A stretch of 48,501 nucleotides of DNA. Origin: a virus. The stretch lies in the IMG/VR virus record IMGVR_UViG_3300036830_000038, positions 1 through 48,501 of that record. One strand, written 5' to 3'. A program made the position numbers and the translations under genes. The notes beneath the pieces are model-generated. The model had not been told where the DNA came from. It saw nothing but the letters and a program-made list of their open reading frames with translations, and searched no databases. This document shows positions 1 through 6,989 of this stretch, piece by piece; positions within the stretch are counted from its first letter, which is position 1, and every line of letters starts with the position of its first letter.

Positions 1-127
1 ACAATATCAGTTAACTGATACTGAATCTTCTGTTCCGACGCTTCTCCTCCACCTATATGAACATAATTCTTCTCTACATCATACTCCCACGGAAACTCTC
101 CAATCCCTGTTCCGTATTTAATAGCTG
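1..127. repeat. Direct terminal repeat, left copy
   Basis: Bases 1-127 are identical to 48375-48501. A repeat of exactly 127 bp inside an uninterrupted portal reading frame is what a de Bruijn assembler leaves when a circular or permuted genome is closed at k=127. It is therefore probably an assembly overlap rather than a biological terminal repeat. Removing one copy leaves 48374 bp. Confidence 0.95.
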
Positions 128-569
128 AGTTATAAAATGCAGATTCAAAACGATAAAAATCCAACGACGAAGGATCATACGCTTCGTCCATTAGAAACTT
201 CTCCAACACTCTCTTTTGATCTTCCGCGTCTTTCTCTGGGCTATCTCCTGAAAGAGAGATAGAAAACAAAGGATCATACAGATAAATACTACCCAAAACC
301 CTAGCCAACAATTCATCACAGAACGTTCCAATCAACTGAATAACAAGATTCGCAGCACCTGGCCACGGAAAGCTTGTTTCTCTGTCTTTCGGAACACCTT
401 TGTAAAGTCTCACGTACTCAGGAAGTTTTTCAGTCCTAAACGACTCCAACTTCGTATCAATCGACTTTACATTGTGTATGATATACTCATGCAAATCTTT
501 AACATCATCGGCTGTAAAACCGCTAATGCCATCGTTTGCTTTGATTTTTGTAGGCGCAGGATATGGCAC
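1..569 (-). CDS. Portal protein, N-terminal part (split by window ends)
   Basis: This is the 5' part of the portal gene; the rest is at 46982-48374 across the circular join. The start is a GTG at 567-569, preceded by AGAGGA at a good distance, just after the stop of the 592-999 gene. The joined product is 653 aa, in the usual range for podovirus portals. Residues around 65-90 contain SFPWPGAANL followed by a helical stretch, a pattern typical of P22/N4-like portals. The portal forms the dodecameric ring at the capsid vertex through which DNA is packaged and ejected and to which the tail attaches. The gene is truncated only because of where the contig was cut. The terminase lies upstream in the same operon. 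Confidence 0.85.
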   Translation of the reverse strand, partial: MPYPAPTKIKANDGISGFTADDVKDLHEYIIHNVKSIDTKLESFRTEKLPEYVRLYKGVPKDRETSFPWPGAANLVIQLIGTFCDELLARVLGSIYLYDPLFSISLSGDSPEKDAEDQKRVLEKFLMDEAYDPSSLDFYRFESAFYNSAIKYGTGIGEFPWEYDVEKNYVHIGGGEASEQKIQYQLTDI

Positions 570-591
570 TGTATGATCCTCTGTTCTTTAG

Positions 592-999
592 TTATGCAGG
601 TGAGATAGGAGCTTTCTTTTCAGTCTGCGAACCTTGTGCTCCTGTAGTATCTGGAACAGGAATCCCGGCGCCAGACGGTACTTGCTTCGGATCAGTCTTT
701 CCCATCGCATCTACTTCTGCCGCAACCTGTACTTGCGCGGTCTGAGGTTTAGCCTCAGCCACCCACGAATCAAAATGCTCCTCAATCACCCTCTCCGGCA
801 TATACCACGGACTCTGAATAACCTTAATCGTCAGAGTTTCCGTATCTTCAACAAAATTCCATTCAACATCATATCCATCTTTCTGAGTCCTCCCCGAATT
901 TCCTACCACACTCAGGTTATGACTCTGTGCTAACTTCTCCAACGCTGCAAAATGTTCTGCAGTTACCTTCTGATAAATCAACGGTTCTTTGTTATGCAT
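592..999 (-). CDS. Hypothetical protein, late operon, 135 aa
   Basis: I do not recognise this protein. The N-terminal half (residues 1-85) looks globular with mixed alpha/beta character. The C-terminal 50 residues are rich in Ala, Gln, Pro, Thr and Gly and look disordered. There is no signal peptide or membrane segment. The ATG at 997-999 abuts the stop of the Tat lipoprotein gene (TAAATG) and has a GGAGGG Shine-Dalgarno inside that gene. It lies between the lysis cassette and the portal gene, so a minor virion or packaging role is possible, but nothing in the sequence shows it. Confidence 0.7.
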   Translation of the reverse strand: MHNKEPLIYQKVTAEHFAALEKLAQSHNLSVVGNSGRTQKDGYDVEWNFVEDTETLTIKVIQSPWYMPERVIEEHFDSWVAEAKPQTAQVQVAAEVDAMGKTDPKQVPSGAGIPVPDTTGAQGSQTEKKAPISPA

Positions 1000-1656
1000 T
1001 TAAAATCCCTCCGCTTGAATTAAATTCAAACCCCTAACATAAACAACATGAGCTTGTTCAAAACTCACATCATAATGTTCCTGAATCATCTTCACACTCG
1101 CCGTAGTATATTCTTGCTTGAAAACTATCGGACGCACGGACGATGTAGAACTACTCCCGGGCGGCTTCACCGCTGCAGAAACCGTATTCCCCTTAACCTG
1201 CAAAATCAACGCGAAGATTGAATTAATCGCCGTAGCTACAGCATTCAGCCCAGCTATAATCAACTGTTGACTCTGAGGATTAACAATCTTCACCGCTGCA
1301 AGCAAGGCTGAGTTAACCTGTTGTTGCAATGTAATAACCCCAGTCTGCAAAGCCTGCAATACAGTCTGTCCCGGATTCGCAAGATACGCTTTAGCCTCAG
1401 CTACAACCAAGTTCGTAGCTGCATCAAACCCTGTCAATGCCGTTGCAATTATCGCTGCGTACATAGGTTGTAACGTCGCGACCGCCGCTGCCACCGTAGC
1501 TGCTGAAGATTGCAACGCAGGAGTCCAATTCACAATATCCTGTGCAATCGTCACTCCATTACATCCTGTAGTCATAAGTACAGGAACCCCAACAGCTCCA
1601 GCTAGTGCAAGAACTGCACTAGCTTTCAAGAAACTTCGTCTCGTTGCTTCTTTCAT
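1000..1656 (-). CDS. Tat-signal exported lipoprotein-like protein, 218 aa
   Basis: The N-terminus carries a textbook twin-arginine motif (TRRSFLK, residues 5-11). It is followed by an Ala/Val/Leu-rich hydrophobic core and MTTGC, a marginal lipobox (Cys near residue 32). This predicts folded export through the host Tat pathway and possibly lipid anchoring. The mature part is a long Ala/Gln/Leu-rich helical region (about 45-150), a Ser/Pro linker and a basic-acidic C-terminal domain. It sits directly downstream of the holin-like gene in the lysis cassette with an AAGGAGA Shine-Dalgarno. Position suggests a spanin-like or envelope-modifying role; 218 aa is long for a classical outer-membrane spanin lipoprotein. 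Tat targeting is rarely seen in phage proteins. The function is inferred only from signal and place. Confidence 0.75.
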   Translation of the reverse strand: MKEATRRSFLKASAVLALAGAVGVPVLMTTGCNGVTIAQDIVNWTPALQSSAATVAAAVATLQPMYAAIIATALTGFDAATNLVVAEAKAYLANPGQTVLQALQTGVITLQQQVNSALLAAVKIVNPQSQQLIIAGLNAVATAINSIFALILQVKGNTVSAAVKPPGSSSTSSVRPIVFKQEYTTASVKMIQEHYDVSFEQAHVVYVRGLNLIQAEGF

Positions 1657-1665
1657 CTCGTCTCC

Positions 1666-1875
1666 TTAATCCTTCTGACTCAATGCTAAAACCTGTTTAG
1701 CAACTCCTGTATACAGTGTAATCAACGCAACAGTATGAGTAGACAACACTGAACTAGGACTTGCTACAAGATAAAGTCCAACGCAAACAAGAAGAGAAAG
1801 AAATCCCTGAACTGTACTCTTCCAATTCTTAACTGCGCTCATCAAATACTGTGCCAACAACTGACTCAAAGTCAT
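1666..1875 (-). CDS. Putative holin, 69 aa
   Basis: This small protein has two predicted hydrophobic segments: about residues 22-40 (GFLSLLVCVGLYLVA) and a second, weaker one at about 46-64 with several Thr/Ser. The N-terminal 20 residues and the C-terminal end are polar. Size, two-segment topology and location next to an XhlA-like protein and a SleB-type hydrolase fit a class II-like holin that permeabilises the inner membrane at lysis. It starts at the ATG at 1873-1875. It could instead be a small membrane protein of other function. Confidence 0.6.
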   Translation of the reverse strand: MTLSQLLAQYLMSAVKNWKSTVQGFLSLLVCVGLYLVASPSSVLSTHTVALITLYTGVAKQVLALSQKD

Positions 1876-1888
1876 GGCCTTTTACCTC

Positions 1889-2095
1889 TCAATGTTTCAA
1901 AGCTGTCTTAACAATCTCAGTGAGAATCAAAAGAACAACTGCCCAGAATGTCTTATCCTGGCTCTTCGCTCTTGACTCCAGATTATGCAACCTAGCTACG
2001 ATTGACAAGTTATCTACATCCTTTCCGATAAAGACGTCTGCGTATAACTTCTTAAGATCATCCTTATCGTCTTGGGTGAACTCAACATTGCTCAA
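1889..2095 (-). CDS. XhlA-like small membrane protein, 68 aa
   Basis: Residues 1-48 are highly charged and could form a helix or coiled coil. They are followed by a single C-terminal hydrophobic segment (FWAVVLLILTEIVKTAL, about residues 50-66). This arrangement is seen in XhlA/haemolysin-type lysis accessory proteins, which work together with a holin. The start is a TTG at 2093-2095 with a very strong Shine-Dalgarno (AGGAGGAG) two bases upstream in the terminase-lysis gap; no in-frame ATG competes. It lies between the terminase and holin-like genes. Confidence 0.6.
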   Translation of the reverse strand: MSNVEFTQDDKDDLKKLYADVFIGKDVDNLSIVARLHNLESRAKSQDKTFWAVVLLILTEIVKTALKH

Positions 2096-2103
2096 GACTC
2101 CTC

Positions 2104-3966
2104 CTATGCAACAGCTTCCATACCTCTTCTAAACTTATTCAGCCGCTGCGCGAGGAATTCTGCTACAGCATCTTCATCAACCAAGTCAAAATTCCAAACT
2201 TGCAAACCGTAACCAAATACGTCTAACAGATCAATTAAACCCTTCTTCTGTCCCCAGGCTTCAGCCTCTTCTCTAAACGTCTCTACCCCATACCCAGCCG
2301 CCGGGAGCCAAACCTCATGTCTCTCAACCAACGGTATCGTAGAATCTATCCTCTCAACCTTCGCATTAGCTGCATTTGAAGTTTTCAACTCCAATATCTG
2401 TATCTGCGCCAACTCAGGACGAAGCCGCCGATTTGCATTAATATAATACCTCATATGATACAATAAATACTTTTGAGCACCGACGGCTTCGATATAAATC
2501 TTATCCAACTTCCACTTAATCGCTAGGTCAAAAATCTGTTTAACAAACTTATCAGGCCCACAAGCCTCCGCCCACATTTCGAGTAAATAAACTCTTCGTG
2601 GATCTCTATGCACCCCCGAAACAATCGCAGCATGGCGGCATCTACCACCTTCTCCTAACTTATCCTTATGCTCACCACTATGATTCGGATCGACTATTAA
2701 AAACCTATCTAAATTCCTCGGAAACACATCTTTAACCACATCTCCCTCTACCACATGATGCCTAACCACTACCCTCTTCTGATGTGGGGTCTGTCCAATT
2801 CCTAGACCCTTCGGATTAGCAATAGCTCCGGAGACTTGTTCATAATGAAAATATCTAAAATCCCCCATTTTATACTTCGCCTTTGAAGGATCAATAGGAA
2901 AATTAAGGAACTGACACGAGAAGAAATAAGAACCGAGTCTTTTCTTAAACCGTAAAAGCTTCTCAACACCAAACGCTTCAGGGAATATAGCTTTACCAAG
3001 AGGATGAAGCTTGCAACATCCTCCAAGAGCAGAATGAGTTGTACGATTAAAATACGGTTCATTCTCTCCCACCCATGAATTAAGATCTTTATGACTCCAT
3101 CTATTCCCTACAAGAATCTCATCAAAATCTCGTCCAGGATTCTTCGGGTCTGAATCCATCGCACCGACTAAGAGTTGATGATACTCAATCGTAGACTGCA
3201 TTACAGGATCAGAATTCAACGCATCTTTACCAACCAAGTCGTCTTGAATGGATAGATCATAATGTCGCGACTGTAACGCTGCGCCAACTCCGATAAAGTC
3301 AAAAGTTCCTTCTCCATGGCCTTGTCCAAGGATTGTACGCTTTTGATGTAAACTCTCGTTCGTCCACGTCTCTTTCGTCCCCGGCTGTATCTCCGGCCAG
3401 AGTTCCCTAAAATCTGCGTTGTTGACATACTGATTCGAAATTCGAACACCGAGTTTAATCGCATTTTTAATCGTCTCAGATACGATCAAGATTCTAATAT
3501 CCTGGTTGTGAGTTCTATGCATCCATTCGATGAAGAGATCAGAAAAACCAAGGCTAGTGAATAAATCCTCTTCCGGCTTTCCGAATGGAAGCGCTCTCCA
3601 TATAGGAAAACATTCACTATAAACTGTGCTCTTGTAATGATCTCTCGGAATCTCAATGATCTCTTTCAACCCATCTTTCATCACTGTCAAACACATCTGA
3701 TAGTGAAGACTTGTCTCACCTCTCTGAAACCTTGACTTTTTCAAAACTGTCGTGCTGAAGTAATATAAATCAATCAGCGAATTTACTTTATACGCGAGTT
3801 TCTTCGCCGTACCTTGTAGTCTATGAGCAGGAAATAGCTTGTAGTTAAGTATCTCACTCCGGGGAACAACTGTAGCTCCGATATCCGACACATCAAAATC
3901 CAACACACGTGCAGCGGCAGATTTTAAATTCTGTATCTGATCTCTTCCTGGAGTCTTAACTCTCAC
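2104..3966 (-). CDS. Terminase large subunit, 620 aa
   Basis: This is the DNA-packaging motor ATPase and nuclease. A Walker A-like IPRDHYKST (residues 106-114) precedes the Walker B-like YDLSIQDD (236-243) with the expected acidic pair. The C-terminal half has RNase H-like nuclease acidic residues in order: FLIVDPNH (D427), IYIEAV (E494) and GLIDLLDVF (D579/D582). Length is at the upper end of the family. The GTG start at 3964-3966 overlaps the stop of the SleB-type hydrolase gene (TAGTG). It moves DNA into the prohead through the portal encoded downstream. The match to the family is clear from the ordered motifs; I cannot assign the packaging strategy. Confidence 0.85.
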   Translation of the reverse strand: MRVKTPGRDQIQNLKSAAARVLDFDVSDIGATVVPRSEILNYKLFPAHRLQGTAKKLAYKVNSLIDLYYFSTTVLKKSRFQRGETSLHYQMCLTVMKDGLKEIIEIPRDHYKSTVYSECFPIWRALPFGKPEEDLFTSLGFSDLFIEWMHRTHNQDIRILIVSETIKNAIKLGVRISNQYVNNADFRELWPEIQPGTKETWTNESLHQKRTILGQGHGEGTFDFIGVGAALQSRHYDLSIQDDLVGKDALNSDPVMQSTIEYHQLLVGAMDSDPKNPGRDFDEILVGNRWSHKDLNSWVGENEPYFNRTTHSALGGCCKLHPLGKAIFPEAFGVEKLLRFKKRLGSYFFSCQFLNFPIDPSKAKYKMGDFRYFHYEQVSGAIANPKGLGIGQTPHQKRVVVRHHVVEGDVVKDVFPRNLDRFLIVDPNHSGEHKDKLGEGGRCRHAAIVSGVHRDPRRVYLLEMWAEACGPDKFVKQIFDLAIKWKLDKIYIEAVGAQKYLLYHMRYYINANRRLRPELAQIQILELKTSNAANAKVERIDSTIPLVERHEVWLPAAGYGVETFREEAEAWGQKKGLIDLLDVFGYGLQVWNFDLVDEDAVAEFLAQRLNKFRRGMEAVA

Positions 3967-4373
3967 TATTTGTAAAACCTCTGACTAGCTATTGTTGTGA
4001 TGTACGTCATATGACTTGCCCAACTAGGAGGGACTCCATCTTTCATACCAGCAGGTGCGTAGTAGTTGGTCGCTCCCAGTGTTATGTCAGGAAGAGTCCC
4101 ATTCATCATTTGTTGAGCCAACGTCAAAGCTTTGATCCAAATCACATCTTCTTCCATCGGCCAGAGCATTGTCTCCGGATCAGATGCAGTCATTGATGAG
4201 AACTGAAGATGTGTAGTACATATTCTATACGGAGTCTCGTGAAACTTCACTGCACGATTCCATATCACGTTGAAGACAGATTGGAGAGCTTCCTGTATTG
4301 GCTTCCCACCTCTATTCTCTCGCCATGCACAGAGTGCCGCTGTGACAAGTGATACTTGCTCCACGACTGTCAC
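3966..4373 (-). CDS. SleB-type cell wall hydrolase (endolysin), 135 aa
   Basis: The protein matches the SleB/CwlJ hydrolase pattern. An early acidic site lies in AWRENRGG (E19, the likely catalytic glutamate). VFNVIWNR follows at 33-40, then LQFS (56-59), ATNYYAP (101-107) and PSW (116-118) near the C-terminus. Family members cleave peptidoglycan glycan strands. It has no signal peptide, so release to the wall would need the holin-like protein nearby. GTG start at 4371-4373 overlaps the upstream stop (GTGA), so translation is coupled. It is unusual that the lysin sits between the HTH (small-terminase-like) protein and the terminase large subunit. Confidence 0.75.
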   Translation of the reverse strand: MTVVEQVSLVTAALCAWRENRGGKPIQEALQSVFNVIWNRAVKFHETPYRICTTHLQFSSMTASDPETMLWPMEEDVIWIKALTLAQQMMNGTLPDITLGATNYYAPAGMKDGVPPSWASHMTYITTIASQRFYK

Positions 4374-5062
4374 TGTATCTCCGTGGTAATCTTCATAGCT
4401 TCGAGAGACGCAAGAGATGCTTCCATATCTTTAACAGAAAGAGTCTCTGTATTCCCAAATGCATCATTCACTGCGATCTTATCTAAAATAATCGGAGACT
4501 TTCTCGCGTCATCTTCTTGCACCACATCTACAGAATCCAACAACTCCTGCGAAACTCCGTCCATATCTGAGAAGTTATGATCCACTCTCAAATGATTATC
4601 CGTTCGAGTAATCTTCGGCAACGTTCCTTCTCTGTCCAAAATATCCTTCGCTACATCCACCTTAAACTTCAACTCCGCTAGAGTCGTATTCGGATTAGTT
4701 GGCCGCTGCACTGCATCATATATAGTACGCAACGCTACCGGGAGCATAAGTTTCAACTGCTGCCTATGCAAAGCACTAATCTTTTCAACATCATCCGCCG
4801 CGTCTAACCCTACTCCGGAAGTAAGCTCCATGCGCTTCTTCAAATACGGAACAGTTCTCCTATACGACTCAATCGATCTAACACTTTTTCCCAGAACCTT
4901 CGCAATCTCTTTATCTGACAAAAGACTTGTCCCAAAAGCCTTAGCCATATCAAATCTAACTAATCTTTCACAAAACAAATGCATCTTAAACAAATGCTTA
5001 CCATCAGGAACTTGACTCAGCCTTCCCGACGCTAGCATTGATCCACCATAGTGTGTTGGCAT
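4370..5062 (-). CDS. HTH protein, likely terminase small subunit, 230 aa
   Basis: A helix-turn-helix is visible at residues about 49-69 (SDKEIAKVLGKSVRSIESYR), followed by a long helical region (about 85-155) and an acidic C-terminal third. A DNA-recognition HTH followed by oligomerisation helices is the plan of small terminase subunits, which bind the packaging site and hand DNA to the large subunit. Its position, two genes upstream of the large terminase and transcribed with it, agrees. The ATG start at 5060-5062 overlaps the preceding stop. A transcription factor for the late operon is the alternative. Confidence 0.6.
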   Translation of the reverse strand: MPTHYGGSMLASGRLSQVPDGKHLFKMHLFCERLVRFDMAKAFGTSLLSDKEIAKVLGKSVRSIESYRRTVPYLKKRMELTSGVGLDAADDVEKISALHRQQLKLMLPVALRTIYDAVQRPTNPNTTLAELKFKVDVAKDILDREGTLPKITRTDNHLRVDHNFSDMDGVSQELLDSVDVVQEDDARKSPIILDKIAVNDAFGNTETLSVKDMEASLASLEAMKITTEIQ

Positions 5063-5289
5063 TACAAATCCTCTCTTTGGGGAAAGTCTGCCTCGCCGCC
5101 GCGGGCTGGGCCGACCTTGACAAGATCATCAAATGAATTAAAATGACCAAAGAGAGCGTTCATAATCTTTGATCTATGCTTCTGCGGCGTTCCACACATC
5201 GTAACAACCATAGCCTCTTCCTTAACTCTAGAAGCCGCCGTCTGTTCAAATGTCGCATCAACTACATCTTGCGTGTTAAACTCAAACAT
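5062..5289 (-). CDS. Hypothetical protein, first gene of late operon, 75 aa
   Basis: I do not recognise this protein. It is a small, mostly soluble protein with acidic N-terminal residues and no clear motif. The ATG at 5287-5289 follows AGGGAG and lies about 20 bases from the -10 of a consensus sigma70 promoter at 5310-5338, so it is the first gene of the leftward late operon. Its TAA overlaps the ATG of the next gene (TAATG), so the two are translationally coupled. Confidence 0.65.
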   Translation of the reverse strand: MFEFNTQDVVDATFEQTAASRVKEEAMVVTMCGTPQKHRSKIMNALFGHFNSFDDLVKVGPARGGEADFPQREDL

Positions 5290-5309
5290 ACACGTCTCCC
5301 TTATTATCT

Positions 5310-5338
5310 AGTCTATCTCTCCTCCTCGCGTCTGTCAA
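5310..5338 (-). promoter_or_regulatory. Sigma70-type promoter, proximal late promoter
   Basis: Read on the minus strand: TTGACA (5333-5338), 17-base spacer, TAGACT (5310-5315). The predicted start is near 5303, about 15 bases before the ATG of the first late gene, with AGGGAG between them. Confidence 0.65.
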
Positions 5339-5577
5339 CGGCGTACACTGCGTAGCGAAGCCTATTTTTCACCCTAAAATTACCCTTCCTTCTTCCTCCT
5401 CTCTCCCCCATTCTAAAATACTCTTCTCTTAAGTACTACCTCAAACAAGACTATTCATAACTCTAAAACTATCCCCACTCTCAAGACTATAGATTAAGAA
5501 TGAGAAAATCCTAAAAAATTGTACCGGATGCTCCCCCCGTTTTTCATGCAAACCCTCCGTTTTTGAGGCGGCGAGGT

Positions 5578-5606
5578 ATTGTATCAGAAGAGCCTTCGAC
5601 TGTCAA
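5578..5606 (-). promoter_or_regulatory. Sigma70-type promoter, distal late promoter
   Basis: Read on the minus strand: TTGACA (5601-5606), 17-base spacer, TACAAT (5578-5583). This is a perfect -35 and a five-of-six -10. It would give a leader of roughly 280 bases before the first late gene, running through the AT-rich tract and into the proximal promoter. Confidence 0.7.
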
Positions 5607-5738
5607 TACCACTAAGGTTGTATTGCGAGCGTAGCTAGAACGCGCTAATCTGTACATGCGTTCAGGATTATACAAACGTAGCAGCCTTGAGAATCTGGTT
5701 AGTCGTCTGTAGTACGCCTTTGGCGATAGATAGACTGA

Positions 5739-5767
5739 TTGGCACACACGAGCCTCGCTTGGATATT
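5739..5767 (+). promoter_or_regulatory. Weak candidate rightward promoter
   Basis: TTGGCA (5739-5744), 17-base spacer, GATATT (5762-5767). It is the best-spaced rightward candidate upstream of the 5864 gene, but the -10 is poor. A perfect TTGACA at 5767-5772 has no acceptable -10 at 16-18 bases. Confidence 0.3.
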
Positions 5768-5863
5768 TGACAACTGAAACAAGGGTTACACCGTAAGCGA
5801 GTGACCCATGCGCGCGAGCGTACAGAGTGAACCTTACGCTGTAGCCAGAGAGAGGGTAATACA

Positions 5864-6313
5864 ATGGCTACTGATACACTGGACAACGTTGAAACGGTTC
5901 TGAGTCTCACACTGCAACAGATGCAGGCTATCGCATCGAAGTTTGCGGCACAACCAAAAGCGATCAAGAAAGCGGTTCGCGAATTGGAAGTGGATGGCGA
6001 GGAATCAGTTCAATACTCAACCTACATCCTGCGCAAGATTGCAGATGATTATATCTACAGTCAGATGCGGGATGTATGGATTCAGCGGTTGGAAATGCTG
6101 ATTCCGCGAGTGAATACCAGCGATGAAAAGCTGAAGCTTCAGACTGAGAAGTCTATCGCTGGTATCGCAGAGGAGATTACAGACGTGGATCAACGGGGAG
6201 AAGTTTTGACGATGCTGAAGAAGAGTCTCCTCCCCAAGTCTACAGACGCGTTTAATCTCCTGAAATGCTTCGAACGTACAGACGAGTTGTTCAAGTCTGT
6301 CTGGGCGAAGTAG
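5864..6313 (+). CDS. Hypothetical protein, first rightward gene, 149 aa
   Basis: I do not recognise this protein. It is charged and mostly helical with no Cys pairs, membrane segment or signal. The N-terminal 50 residues are Gln/Ala/Lys rich; the rest alternates acidic and basic heptad-like stretches. It starts at the ATG at 5864 with GAGGG upstream. It is first in the early operon and so is probably expressed soon after infection. Codon use looks more GC-rich than that of many neighbours. Confidence 0.65.
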   Translation: MATDTLDNVETVLSLTLQQMQAIASKFAAQPKAIKKAVRELEVDGEESVQYSTYILRKIADDYIYSQMRDVWIQRLEMLIPRVNTSDEKLKLQTEKSIAGIAEEITDVDQRGEVLTMLKKSLLPKSTDAFNLLKCFERTDELFKSVWAK

Positions 6314-6335
6314 AGGCTATACCTCTTTCCTAAGC

Positions 6336-6364
6336 GTACCCGATGCTAGTACATGGTCGGGTAC
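6336..6364 (+). terminator. Hairpin, possible weak terminator
   Basis: A perfect 8-base inverted repeat, GTACCCGA (6336-6343) and TCGGGTAC (6357-6364), encloses a 13-base loop and is followed by ATCTTTTA. It lies just after the 5864-6313 gene. The T-tract is short, so it may be a weak terminator or a transcript-stabilising hairpin. Confidence 0.4.
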
Positions 6365-6403
6365 ATCTTTTAACGCTGTATCAACCAAGAGAGGACAAAC
6401 CCT

Positions 6404-6544
6404 ATGTCATCCTATATGCACGTTGAAGACATACGCAACTTCGGAGATTTAACCTACTACATCCACACACACGCGTATCTGGTTCCAGTCATCGCCGCGT
6501 GTTTTGTTTTCGTTCTCATCTACACCGCACGGAGGATGAAGTAA
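6404..6544 (+). CDS. Small single-pass membrane protein, 46 aa
   Basis: This short ORF has a GAGAGG Shine-Dalgarno about nine bases before the ATG at 6404. The product has a polar N-terminus with several His/Tyr. One hydrophobic segment follows (about residues 26-41, LVPVIAACFVFVLIY), and the positive end ARRMK indicates an N-out/C-in orientation. The stop overlaps the ATG of the next ORF (TAATG). Tiny membrane proteins of this sort are common among phage early genes. The function is unknown. Confidence 0.6.
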   Translation: MSSYMHVEDIRNFGDLTYYIHTHAYLVPVIAACFVFVLIYTARRMK

Positions 6545-6633
6545 TGCATAGTATCCTAATCGCACGAGGCACGATTCTGCTTCTTCACATCATCGTCCAC
6601 ATCTCACATTACCTCGGAGGTATACCACGGTGA
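6544..6633 (+). CDS. Very small hydrophobic protein, 29 aa
   Basis: The ORF is coupled by TAATG to the gene before it and by GTGA to the gene after it. The product is mostly Ile/Leu/His with one hydrophobic helix (about residues 4-20), so it may be membrane associated. Support comes from its precise fit between two neighbours. No homology is recognised. Confidence 0.45.
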   Translation: MHSILIARGTILLLHIIVHISHYLGGIPR

Positions 6634-6989
6634 CAAAAACTCAGGCAATAGATCAAATCTGCCGCGAGGCAGATATAGCAGGAGTGGTTCTCTCTTCACA
6701 AGAGATTGTGCAGAAAGCTGGTTTTCTTCTCGAAGATTCAGTTTCGATGAATAAGAGAAGGAATGAGTTTAATGTACTTTCGTCGAGGAACTCAGGCTCT
6801 AGGCAAATGAGACCTATAACGACGTTGAATGCGTTAACTATGCCGGTTTTGAGAGATTTAACCTGTAGCTCTGCTGCAGAGTTTCTTGGGGAAGAGTTTT
6901 GGACGGGATTTACGACAAGCGCGGAGCGCATGGCTGTAAAGAGGACGTTTGAGTATATGCGTGCGAGAATTACGCGAGGGATGTGCTAG
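6630..6989 (+). CDS. Hypothetical protein, 119 aa
   Basis: I do not recognise this protein. The first 35 residues form a likely helical domain with an acidic face. The middle is Ser/Asn/Arg rich and the C-terminal third is helical with Met and Arg. There is no Cys motif or membrane segment. The GTG start at 6630 overlaps the stop of the 29-aa ORF and has CTCGGAGG upstream. It is the last gene before the large non-coding tract. Confidence 0.6.
   Translation: MTKTQAIDQICREADIAGVVLSSQEIVQKAGFLLEDSVSMNKRRNEFNVLSSRNSGSRQMRPITTLNALTMPVLRDLTCSSAAEFLGEEFWTGFTTSAERMAVKRTFEYMRARITRGMC

Larger units (their letters stand above)
5290..5863. other. Divergent control region between late and early operons
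   Basis: This gap of 574 bases separates the leftward and rightward operons. It holds two consensus leftward promoters (listed separately). Between them is an AT-rich leader (about 5340-5530) containing two copies of the octamer CAAGACTA (5446-5453, 5482-5489). The right half (5610-5860) has a more balanced base composition and carries only a weak rightward promoter candidate. A short ORF with a Shine-Dalgarno lies in the leader (5494-5547, minus, 17 codons) and might be a leader peptide. No convincing gene is present. Confidence 0.7.

Noticed and set aside
1-127. Biological direct terminal repeat
   Set aside because: The length of exactly 127 and its place inside the portal gene point to an assembly k-mer overlap.
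5544-5864. 106-codon minus-strand ORF in the divergent region
   Set aside because: It begins with TTG without a Shine-Dalgarno, has an odd Arg/Tyr/Ser composition and covers the leftward promoter at 5578-5606.
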